A stretch of DNA of 64,000 bases from Porpolomopsis calyptriformis (taxonomy: Eukaryota; Basidiomycota; Agaricomycetes; Agaricales; Hygrophoraceae). The notes below the pieces were generated by a model that saw nothing but the letters and a program-made list of their open reading frames with translations, was not told the origin of the DNA and ran no database searches. Below are positions 22,320-30,892 of this stretch, piece after piece. The DNA is taken from positions 372,001 to 436,000 of the forward strand of contig OX621167.1 of assembly GCA_951640195.1 (NCBI GenBank), read 5' to 3'. The position numbers and the translations under genes were made by a program. How positions within the stretch are numbered: the first letter of the stretch is position 1; each line of letters begins with the position of its first letter.

Positions 22320-24740
22320 ATGCGTGCTCTCAAGCGGAAGCCAGTGCCAGTTTATGATCCAACCACGACCATCGAACGGGCTGCCCTGCCCGTCGATATC
22401 AAGCGTCTCCTTAGTAAACCGGCGCTCCCTTCGTCACCCGGTCCAGTATATTCCATACCAGATGTCGTCTCGCTTCCACCTATCTCACCCACTTCTTCCA
22501 CCCATCGCACCCGCAACATCCTCAAACGTCGCCCAAGCGCTAACAACACTCGCTCTTCGCCTCAGAACCTGACGTCCTCTCACTCCCCGCCACCCCACTC
22601 CCCGGATCCCGCCGTCGCGCAGGAAGCGAACGGCCTGGAAGATCCAGAGATCCAACCAACAGAGATCAAAGACGACATATCCTTACCACCGCCCACGCCT
22701 CCACCAAAAGACAGACCCGCGTTCGCCACTCTCCAGACATCCCATCTTGCCACACTTGAAACTACAACAGGGATGGTCGTCGCCGTTGGTGACCCTGAAG
22801 ATCACACCGGGGCTGTCGAGTTCGGCTTTCGCAACCTGTTCACTCATCGCCACACGGAAAAGACCTCTCCTCGGACCAGGCTGAACAAAGCCCCTGCTGG
22901 CCCCAGGGCTCTCTCCCGAAAAATCTCGGGCAAGTGGAGGAAGGTGACTAATAGAGCTCCCGTAGAGCCTTCGCCTATGGCAACCGGCAGCGTCCCTGCT
23001 CGTAATCACGATCACAAAAACTCTCCTCAACGTAGAAAGTCACTCACGCTCTTACTTGTTGATGACCATGCTGACCCACCTGTTGACACCAACAATGGCA
23101 CACAGTCGCTGCCGACCACGATCACAACAAACTCCAGGCCCTCTTTGCCTGAACCCCAACCAAGGACATCGGAGAAACCGGTATCCTTACCTAGGCGCGC
23201 CAACAGCGAGCTCGTGTCCGGTCGAAAAATATGGAAGCTCATGAAGCAGATTAGCGCCGGAGGTCTGAGAGACAAGTATCACTATCTGGAGCCAACCGAG
23301 CAACCCCCTCCGTTACCGCCCCCACCACTACCTCCTCCCCCCCTCATACCCAAGAAGTCTGGCTCTGACCTTGCAGGTGCCCTTCTGAGACTAATGCCTT
23401 CCGGCTCACCTTCTCGGAAACCGAGCGTTTTGTTGAAACCTAACAAAGCAGGTGGTACCAGGTCATCCTCGCCAGGATCGTCTGATGTCGCGTCATCTCG
23501 ATTTCGTTATCCAACTCATTCTCATTCTTCCACAAGGTCGTCATCATCGTATGGTGACGAACTGCCTCATGCGGTATCGAATACAGCTACCCCAACAGTC
23601 GTTGTTGGACAGCATATCATTCCCCCCGACCAATTGTATCATTTGAACCCTGATCCTGATCAGGAGCAGGAACACAAACCGGACAAAATCTCAGATCATC
23701 GGCACTCTCAACGAGCGCACTTGCAGGATTCCAATGGGAATGGAAACGATGATTATTGGGTCCTCGATTCCCCCAAGGATGAACACCTACCGTCTTTGCC
23801 TTTACCTCCGCCACGCACCCGGCGGAGCGGGGGAGACGGGGCAGCTAAAACGGATGCTAGCACCGAAGAAGAGCCACCTCTATCCGTATCACCGACTATT
23901 CCATCGTTTTCGAATGTCGGGGCGATTAACACCTTTGGGTCGAGACGGTCAAGACTCACTGAAATAGGTATTGAGATGGACGATGATCAGGAGGTCAATC
24001 CTTCTGATGTAGATGCTCCAGCTATTCCCAGTTCTGCGTTTGGAGAGGCGTCAACGGCGGAAGAGCCTCTTGCTTCGCCAACGCCGTCGCAGCCATCACC
24101 GCCTCCTATCAGACCTCCGAGGAGTGCCAAAAGGGCTTTCGCAGCCGCCGCCATTTCCATTGCCGTTGCTGCAGGCAGTAGACCGAAATCTGCTCCATCC
24201 CATCAACGTCACTTCACGATATCGTCCACGCCCACTTTAGCCATACCACCGTCGTCGTCGTCAGCGGGAGCGGGAGCGGACGATTTCGAGTCCGGGAGGC
24301 CGACGAGAAGATCGATGACGAGGACGAGGATGGGAACGAGAACGTCTATTTCTGAAGTCAGGAGTAGCATCGCCTCAACCTTGCGACCTTCCCTCCGACC
24401 CCGCTCAAGCTCACTCAGTTCCATCTCGGCTCTTCGAAAACTCCGACGGGGACCGCCAGAACCGTTACCTCTCCCTCTCCCTTTTTCTCCCTCTCCTTCA
24501 TTGCCCCTGCCGTTCCACAGTGGCACCAGCACCACCAGCACCAGCACCAGCACCACCAATCGTCTTCCAAGCTCGGGGGGACTCACGCAGCAGGAAAAGG
24601 CCGAAAAGTGGGATGACTTACTCGCGCGATGTGACCAGGCTGGGGGAACTCTGCATATCCGGAGTTCGATGCTCATTTCCGATCTTGTTAGCCTTTCGAG
24701 TGCGTCAGAATTGACTCTCGACCCCGATGCGTATACGTGA
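22320..24740 (+). CDS. long Ser/Pro-rich protein, unknown function
   Basis: A single uninterrupted ORF of 806 codons from ATG at 22320. Composition is dominated by Ser, Pro, Arg and Thr, with a polyproline run at about 23303-23345 (PPPLPPPPLPPPPL) that could bind SH3, WW or EVH1 domains. Less disordered parts are ATLETTTGMVVAVGDPEDHT and RNLFTHRH near residues 145-190, RKIWKLMKQISAGGLRDKYH near 300, and the C-terminal QQEKAEKWDDLLARCDQAGG with SSMLISDLVSLSS. The last 50 residues look like a folded helical segment. A Thr/Ser run near 24524-24560 is encoded by an imperfect CAGCAC repeat. No enzymatic motif was found. A scaffold or polarity role would fit but is only a guess. A later start codon is possible because the upstream gap is so short. 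Confidence 0.65.
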   Translation: MRALKRKPVPVYDPTTTIERAALPVDIKRLLSKPALPSSPGPVYSIPDVVSLPPISPTSSTHRTRNILKRRPSANNTRSSPQNLTSSHSPPPHSPDPAVAQEANGLEDPEIQPTEIKDDISLPPPTPPPKDRPAFATLQTSHLATLETTTGMVVAVGDPEDHTGAVEFGFRNLFTHRHTEKTSPRTRLNKAPAGPRALSRKISGKWRKVTNRAPVEPSPMATGSVPARNHDHKNSPQRRKSLTLLLVDDHADPPVDTNNGTQSLPTTITTNSRPSLPEPQPRTSEKPVSLPRRANSELVSGRKIWKLMKQISAGGLRDKYHYLEPTEQPPPLPPPPLPPPPLIPKKSGSDLAGALLRLMPSGSPSRKPSVLLKPNKAGGTRSSSPGSSDVASSRFRYPTHSHSSTRSSSSYGDELPHAVSNTATPTVVVGQHIIPPDQLYHLNPDPDQEQEHKPDKISDHRHSQRAHLQDSNGNGNDDYWVLDSPKDEHLPSLPLPPPRTRRSGGDGAAKTDASTEEEPPLSVSPTIPSFSNVGAINTFGSRRSRLTEIGIEMDDDQEVNPSDVDAPAIPSSAFGEASTAEEPLASPTPSQPSPPPIRPPRSAKRAFAAAAISIAVAAGSRPKSAPSHQRHFTISSTPTLAIPPSSSSAGAGADDFESGRPTRRSMTRTRMGTRTSISEVRSSIASTLRPSLRPRSSSLSSISALRKLRRGPPEPLPLPLPFSPSPSLPLPFHSGTSTTSTSTSTTNRLPSSGGLTQQEKAEKWDDLLARCDQAGGTLHIRSSMLISDLVSLSSASELTLDPDAYT

Positions 24741-25188
24741 TGCATTCGCTCATATTTCCTTTCCATTTCCTTTTTTCCCTTTCTTGGTTATTCCCTTTAC
24801 ATACTACGCACAAGGATCGGTTCTCTCGCTTTGCTCCGGATGCTTTCGCTCAATGTAAGGGCCCCCATCTGTCTTTACCCCTCATTGTGTATCTTTCGTA
24901 TACCCTCCCCGTCCGCACATACACTCCCAATAGACTTCACTTTCAACTTGGCGGGGTATGGAATGAAGACAGATATTGGCATAGCCTCTGTATACAATTA
25001 CATTACAACACAGAATCCAACCATTTTGTCCTTCTCTGTACATTGCTTAACATACAACAAACACATAATGAGTGATGGGCTAGAGAAACAAACTGGGAAT
25101 GAAATGGAGAAAAAAGAGAGGGAGGTAGATAGTCCCATATCCGATACATTACAAATACATTGGGGAAAAACTTGCCGATAACTTGTGC

Positions 25189-26640
25189 TCAAGTCTTGAA
25201 CTTGAGGGGCGGCAATTCCTTGAACGGCATGTTCGTGTCCGAATACACAACCTTGACCGGCGTCTCTCCAGAAACGCTCCATCCTGACGGGGACCCGGAC
25301 CGAGGGGTTGGATCTCGGAAAGGATCGAGCTGAGCGGTCGGACCTGACCGCTCGTCCCCGGACCGCTCGTTCCCAGTCCGCCTCCAAGGCCCGGTGCTGA
25401 ACTCGAACTTTTCACGGCTCCCGTTCAGCGCGCGGTTTCTCCGGCGTCGGGCGAGGAAGAGGACGACGAGGAAGGCGAGGAGGAGGATGATGCCGCCGAT
25501 GACGAGGCCGATGATGGTGCCGATGCGAGTGTGGGAGGGAGAGACGGAGTTCGCGCTTGAGGTGGAAGTGCTCATGGGGCCTGAAGGGGATGGTGTACTC
25601 TGCGGTTCGGGTCTGAGATGGGTGTGTTAGTATGTTGGGAGAAGGTAAGGGAATGGCTTGACTGACGGGCAAAATGAAACTTCTAGTCCGGTCTGGTGGG
25701 GCAGCGTGAGATGGGGCAATTTAGTAGAGAATGATGGAGTGAATGTTACCTGGCCAGCGACGTAACATTCCAAGGGAGGATGGCCATTTATAAGGCAATT
25801 CGGTCGGGGGCCTGTGGGATATATTGAGGTCACACAGAATATGGAACAGACAAGATACTTGCAATATAGACCGAGCGAACACCCCCCGCTGACGAAACTG
25901 AGACGGGTTCGAACATCCTCAATCCGACGTCAATTGAGCAGAGTTCGATGAGAGACAATTACCTGAAACTGAATGGCACAGTAAATCCGTACCTTTACCC
26001 ACGGTATCAGATCATGTTATCGAGAGAGATCAGGTCGACCCACGGGGGCAAAATGCCAACGGACACATCAGTAATACCGCTATTAAAGGTGATTAAAACG
26101 GTGGAACAGTTTCCGCCGCCTTCGGCACAATCTTTGAAAAAAGAATGTGAGAGAGAGATAAGCGAATTACAGAAGAATGGTGGAACACACATCCGTTATT
26201 GAGGTAGCTTTTGTATAACATTTTTGATTCAGTGGACAGAGGTACATAAGTGGGCACACGCACGCATTGGCGGTAAGGGCCGCGTCGGTGAGATAAGAGC
26301 TGTTACCGGTAGCCAAGTTGACATTCACGGCCGCGTTTTCGTTCGTCAAGTTCGTTAGAAGGGGCTGAAAGAAATCGAAGGTTTTGTCACCTGCAAACAC
26401 AGGCAGTGTCGAACGTTATACGCACAATACCAGAATCACAACTGTCCGTCCCCCGAGAGGTCATCAACCAACGGGTTGTGGGCGTCAATTGAAGTAGATG
26501 CTACTTACTAGCTGGTCATCGTGATGAGCAGGGAGGGTACATCTGGAGAGGACATTTCTGCGTCACCGTCGTGAGGGCGGCTTCGGTCTGTTTGATGTTG
26601 GGTGGGAAAGAGGAGAGGCCGAAGAGGCGGTCTCGATCTG
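25189..26640 (-). CDS. single-pass membrane protein with Cys-containing outer part, exon structure uncertain
   Basis: The last exon (about 25591-25189) is clear: a Ser/Thr-rich stretch, the transmembrane helix IGTIIGLVIGGIILLLAFLV, a basic stop-transfer LARRRRNRAL and a hydrophilic tail ending in LPPLKFKT. Upstream minus-strand exons look coding. They include PRPNCLINGHPPLECYVAGQ (about 25816-25755, joined in phase to the last exon at an AG near 25592), DCAEGGGNCSTVLIT (about 26120-26080), TFDFFQPLLTNLTNEN with NACVCPL (about 26391-26250) and RDRLFGLSSFPPNIKQTEAA (about 26634-26520). That layout suggests a secreted, Cys-containing outer domain. The exon ending near 26520 runs into TGA, without a clean in-phase GT donor. 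No signal peptide or start codon was found. The gene may be 5'-truncated or decayed. Function unknown. Confidence 0.5.
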
Positions 26641-26987
26641 CACAGATAAAGGTCGTATCACGTGAGATGGTTTTATATTCAGGATTTCTACGGGGTGGCC
26701 GGTTCTAGGTCTACAGTAAAATTACTATATCTACAGAGCACAGGCCCTGCAATGGAGTTGGTGTGTGGTTGGAGGGAGGATATCCCAGGACCTTTTAGGT
26801 GCGGGGTAGTTTTGGGATTTGTCAGTTTCTGTGGGGTCTGTGACATGTGACAACAGTGACCATCCTATCCAACTTCCGCCGTCACTTCAACTTCACACTT
26901 CCCCCAACTCCACGCTCCCAAGAATACTTGGTATACACTTGACTTGCACTTATAACGTATCATTACTCATACAAGCATGCTAGGATC

Positions 26988-27575
26988 ATGCCCTTCTCCA
27001 CCGACGTGAACTGGCCGCAGGGCTTACTCAACATCTTCAATGTCAGTCGTAACCAACACACGCCACTCGAATCTCGTTATTATGGCCCTTACGACAGGCT
27101 CTTCAACTACGCTGTGATTGAAGGCTCCTTCACCCTCTTTCTGGCCCCGCAGACTGCCCCTGACGAAACCTCTCTACGTGATGCCGTAGACTTTGTTGTA
27201 TTTATGGTGGTTTTGAATCAGGAACAGAAACCAGTTCTCATCGCGGAGATTAAAGATGACAGATGGGCGAACGAACCTGATAGGCGCCAGAGGGCGGACT
27301 CCCAGATGCGCCTGCGGTACGATCAGATGCTTGCCAACTGCGCCATTCCTCGCCTGTATGGGTTGAGCCTGCTGGGAACTTCCCTTCGCGTTTATTGTGG
27401 CGATAAGCTCACGGGCGAGGTTACACCCCACTTTATCGGTCGTCCCAATGTGGATCGTATATTGCCACCCGATTTTTTGGAGGGGCAGTGGGATTTAGAC
27501 ATTTTGTCTCCGGAGGGATTGAAGAAGATGCAGGAAATTGTTGCGTATATCAAGGTGGAAGCCGCCAAAGTTTGA
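26988..27575 (+). CDS. PD-(D/E)XK-like hypothetical protein
   Basis: An intronless ORF of 195 codons from ATG at 26988 to TGA at 27573-27575. Residues 65-95 read DAVDFVVFMVVLNQEQKPVL followed by IAEIKDDRW. The spacing D-x(n)-E-x-K, with the E-x-K on a hydrophobic strand, is the signature of the restriction-endonuclease-like fold. A conserved-looking RYDQMLANCAIPRLYGLSLL and a C-terminal PEGLKKMQEIVAYIK follow. I do not recognise a named family; many fungal orphan proteins with this fold exist. Catalytic activity is not shown. The ORF stands alone between the membrane-protein gene and transposon-rich DNA. A short out-of-frame ATG at 26977 precedes the start. Confidence 0.6.
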   Translation: MPFSTDVNWPQGLLNIFNVSRNQHTPLESRYYGPYDRLFNYAVIEGSFTLFLAPQTAPDETSLRDAVDFVVFMVVLNQEQKPVLIAEIKDDRWANEPDRRQRADSQMRLRYDQMLANCAIPRLYGLSLLGTSLRVYCGDKLTGEVTPHFIGRPNVDRILPPDFLEGQWDLDILSPEGLKKMQEIVAYIKVEAAKV

Positions 27576-28308
27576 GGCGGGACTGGATTGAACGACCCCT
27601 TTTTTTTAATGACTCAACGTTTTTCCTAGTCGTGTTTGCGAAATTGCTGTTCCTTATGAAGGGCGGTATCGGACAAAAACATTTGCTTGCCGCCGTGTAG
27701 ATTTATTTGCCGATTGTGTGCAGTCAAGCACCAGTCCTTGACCCACCTGGTTTGTTAATTTGGGACTTTTGTGGGTAGTCTAGCCTCAATAAGGGCCCGT
27801 CAATTTTCCGACATTTCGTTGTAAGCGATAGGGTTGGTTGAGGTACTCTCCGAGATCATTTCTTTGGGGAAAAGACAGGATGGTTTCGACAAGCTAGTGG
27901 AGGTGAACTTCCCATAGAGATTACATTCATCGACCAGTTCAGGTGTAAGGGACCAAAAGTTGTTATGTCTAAAATTACCAAAAACATACCCACATTGTCA
28001 AGATTGTCAAGAATGTAGAAAGAAAATATTGATGATCCAGTATTCTCATATGGAATGACATCTGCACAAATATTATTCCCACACAATTTACCATTTTTCT
28101 TCTCACGCAAAGCAGTTTTTCATCCCGCGTGAGCTATTCCCGCCCATGTCACTGTATAATTACCATACTCTGTGACAACATCACTATGAAACCAACCCCC
28201 ACTCTGTCTGGGGTCCTTTATCTAGCAACTTCAGCTGAGTTTATAGCCAGGGCTTACCAACAGTAAGTAATATCATTGCTCATCTGTCTTTACTCACCAT
28301 CTCTCAAG
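27576..28308. other. intergenic, no supported gene
   Basis: A run of T follows the previous gene at about 27600. The ORFs here are short and without features. AT content rises toward the transposon region. Confidence 0.5.
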
Positions 28309-28486
28309 ATGCAGGTTTTCGACAACACCCTCACTGGGAAGACTATCACCCTTGAAGTAGAGTCCTCCGACACCATTGATAATGTTAAAGCCAGGGTATT
28401 GAACTCTACCATTATTACAAAACTCACACTAACTTCATCCTACAGTAATCTCCCACCCGCCAATTAATTTTCACCAGCAAGCATTG
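28309..28486 (+). pseudogene. truncated ubiquitin gene relic with a retained intron
   Basis: ATG at 28309 opens 29 codons reading [20 protein letters not shown] and DTIDNVKAR, which is the ubiquitin N-terminus with a few changes. It is followed by an intron-like segment starting GTATTG, with a CTAAC branch site and a TACAG end (about 28396-28445). The DNA after the intron (about 28446-28486) still resembles the next ubiquitin codons (the IPPDQQRLIFAGK region) but carries deletions and G-to-A changes, so it no longer reads. The copy kept its intron, so it arose by DNA duplication, not from mRNA. The remaining two thirds of ubiquitin are absent. Confidence 0.7.
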
Positions 28487-28576
28487 TTCATCCTCACTTT
28501 ACTGTAACATTGAAGTATTCATAGATTAGAACTATCATTATTTGTGATGTAAGGTACAAAACCAAGTGAGTGACTG

Positions 28577-28690
28577 GATGGAAGATAAACAATAGTGGAT
28601 GCGAGACAACAATAGTGGATGTAAGATAAATGACAGCAGGTGCAAGATAGACAGCGGCAGATGTAAGATAGGTAATGGGAACAAAGGACA
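28577..28690. repeat. degenerate tandem repeat, unit about 20-24 bp
   Basis: Four to five imperfect units built on GATG(T/C)AAGATA followed by (A/G)ACA(A/G)(T/C)AG(T/C)(G/A)G. No coding sense was found in it. Confidence 0.55.
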
Positions 28691-28964
28691 GCAACAGATA
28701 TCGACTTGAAGTGGATGGATTAAATGGGTGGGTGTGAGTATATTGAAACGTGAGATTCTTAGGCCTATTGAGACATCCTCACCTAGTCAAGGTCAGGCAT
28801 TGGGAGCTCATACCTTGAGAAGTCCCATGGATTGATTTGGGTGGTTGTTGAAGGGATGTTATAGGTACTTGCAGTTGGAGGGTCAACAAACAGAGATACA
28901 TGTGATACACAATGAGCAGGCCCTTGATAGAAGTAGGGGGTAGGCTGCATACTGTGGTGCTTTA

Positions 28965-29323
28965 TGTCAGAGATATATTTTTTCTTTTTCCTTTGCTCGT
29001 CTGTTCCTATTTACATCAGACAGTTTACATCAATAGCCGCTTAGCCACCCAAGCTCCGCTTAGTAATAGAAGGTGACCAAGCCATATCTATATTTAGTCT
29101 ACCATCACTCTCCTTATCTACATGACTCATCCATAGTCGTTACGACTCACACGTAGTCAGTATGACTCATACTTAGCTAGTATATAAAGCTAGCAGTAGA
29201 TAGACTTAGGATAAGTCTGTTTCTTTCGTTAACACCCCAATCAGTAGTCTTCCAACCCTTTAAAACCCTACACCCAGAGCCTGAAGTAAAACCTTGCGAT
29301 CAACCCTAGACTGCCGTCTAACA
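28965..29323 (+). repeat. Element 1 5' LTR with promoter
   Basis: The LTR runs from TGTCAGAGATAT to CGTCTAACA. It holds a TATATAAA box at 29181. Upstream are TGACTCA at 29123-29129 and 29163-29169, and a related CGACTCA at 29143-29149; these are Gcn4/AP-1-type sites. About 25-30 bp after the TATA box, near 29200-29217, lies the inverted repeat AGACTTA-gga-TAAGTCT, probably at the transcript start. Confidence 0.9.
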
Positions 29324-29335
29324 AGAAACAGACTT
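29324..29335 (+). promoter_or_regulatory. Element 1 primer-binding site, self-priming type
   Basis: Directly after the LTR, AGAAACAGACTT is the exact reverse complement of AAGTCTGTTTCT at 29213-29224 near the predicted transcript start. No usual tRNA match is seen. Tf1/sushi-type elements prime from their own RNA 5' end in this way. Confidence 0.75.
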
Positions 29336-29503
29336 CCTTCTTGCTCACTCCACGCTATACAACCCCTACTCTGTCTGGCCAGTGCTGAAGGTCTTCACCC
29401 ATGAGATCAATTTCACCACCCAGACATTAACATCGATTAGGCTTGCTCTCTCCCCTTGTATTCCTGTCAAGCCCCCCAATATCCAACTGCCACCGTTCCA
29501 CCA

Positions 29504-30892
29504 ATGGTTTTGACTCGTTCATCATCCACTATCCCTCACCCTGCTATCCCTCTCTCCCAGGAAGGCTCTCTCCCTCCTGCCCCAGCTCCCATCCTCGACG
29601 AGACGGTTGACCCTGCCCAAGAACAAGAAGAACAAGCGGGTCCCTCTCACTCAAAAGGGAAAGGTCGAGCTGAGGACAATGATGAGGATGAAGAAGAAGA
29701 TCCACGCGTAGCCTTTGAGATCATGAAGCAGGATTATCAACAATTGCTGCAGGTCCAACAAGACCAAGCGCAAGCGAGTCATAGAATCGAACAACAACTT
29801 CAAGTATTGATGGCCAACCTCATAGGCCCCCAACCTGTCCCTGCCCCTCTTGGGCCATTTCCCCAACCCTTCCAAGCACCCCCAGTATTCCCCCAACCTG
29901 TCCCTGCCCCTGCCCCTGCCCCCGCCAAGATCAAAATGAACCCTCCTGACGAATTCTCTGGTGATCCCACCAAGCTTCGCAATTTCCTGCGTCAAGTGAA
30001 GCTGAACCATTTGGGACGACCAGGAATCTCAGAGGCCAACAAGATTATCTATGCCTTGTCGTTTATGATCGGAGGAAATGCAGAACCATGGGCTGAGCGT
30101 CAAGTAGACGCTTACACAACGTTGAACTGGGTTGGTGCCGATTGGGCTGTCTTTGAACAAGCCCTCGCCCGAGACTTTGGAGACTTGGACCCCAAGTCAA
30201 CTGCTCAACTGAAGATCAAGGACGTCAAGCAGTTCAACAAGAGCGCAGAGGAGTATAACATCAATTTCAATCGATGGGCCCATGATACTGGATACGGACA
30301 AGAAGCTTCGACGACTTTATATAAAGATGGACTCAACCCCTCCCTTTTGCGACAGATCTACCTCTCAGATCGTCAACCCACCACCCTCTTTGAATGGCAG
30401 TCTCGTGCTGCTGAACTTGACAGACGACATCGAGAATTTCTGGCTAGAACATCTTCTAAGCCCCAGACTCGCAACACTCGCATCACCAACACCCCCTACC
30501 GACAAGGACCACCTGCTGGTCCCTCCACCTATTCCAACCCTGCTGCCCCCAGAATCAAACAAGAAGAAAAGCCTGCTTCACTAGGAGGAATTCCCAAAGG
30601 AGCATGTTTCAACTGTGGACGATTTGGCCACTTTGCCAGTTCTTGTCCCAATGCTCCTAGGACGAGTACTTCTGGTTCTGGAAGCCGCCCCTTCACCCCA
30701 GCAGCTAGAGGTCGTGGAGGAAAGAAACCTGGTCGAGGAAGAAACGTTCGAGTTCTGGAGACCTCAGCCTCGATTGAGGAGGTCAACTCCAATGAAGATT
30801 CTCGTCAAGACTTCGAGAAGTGTGGTATCGTCAACTGGGAGCCTAAGAGGAAAGAAGAGCTGAAGAGAGCTTTGGAGAAACAGGGTTTTTGA
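29504..30892 (+). CDS. Element 1 Gag
   Basis: A 462-residue capsid/nucleocapsid polyprotein from the first in-frame ATG. The N-terminal 60 residues are Ser/Pro-rich, followed by an acidic DNDEDEEEDP stretch and a Gln-rich coiled coil. A Pro/Ala linker leads to a retrotransposon Gag domain (about residues 145-280, with NKIIYALSFMIGGNAEPWAE). A CCHC zinc knuckle CFNCGRFGHFASSCPN lies near 368-383 with an Arg/Gly-rich patch after it. It should assemble the particle and package RNA. It ends in CAG-GGT-TTT-TGA, where pol continues in the -1 frame. Confidence 0.93.
   Translation: MVLTRSSSTIPHPAIPLSQEGSLPPAPAPILDETVDPAQEQEEQAGPSHSKGKGRAEDNDEDEEEDPRVAFEIMKQDYQQLLQVQQDQAQASHRIEQQLQVLMANLIGPQPVPAPLGPFPQPFQAPPVFPQPVPAPAPAPAKIKMNPPDEFSGDPTKLRNFLRQVKLNHLGRPGISEANKIIYALSFMIGGNAEPWAERQVDAYTTLNWVGADWAVFEQALARDFGDLDPKSTAQLKIKDVKQFNKSAEEYNINFNRWAHDTGYGQEASTTLYKDGLNPSLLRQIYLSDRQPTTLFEWQSRAAELDRRHREFLARTSSKPQTRNTRITNTPYRQGPPAGPSTYSNPAAPRIKQEEKPASLGGIPKGACFNCGRFGHFASSCPNAPRTSTSGSGSRPFTPAARGRGGKKPGRGRNVRVLETSASIEEVNSNEDSRQDFEKCGIVNWEPKRKEELKRALEKQGF
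30883..30892 (+). promoter_or_regulatory. Element 1 candidate -1 frameshift site at the gag stop
   Basis: G-GGT-TTT fits the X-XXY-YYZ slippery pattern and abuts the gag TGA. The pol frame is -1 and stays open back to 30847, an overlap of about 45 nt. The same run occurs at the gag stop of Elements 2, 3 and 4. Confidence 0.7.

Noticed and set aside
29324..29341. tRNA-type primer-binding site after the Element 1 LTR
   Set aside because: No match to the usual initiator-Met sequence; the exact complement within the LTR explains the site better.
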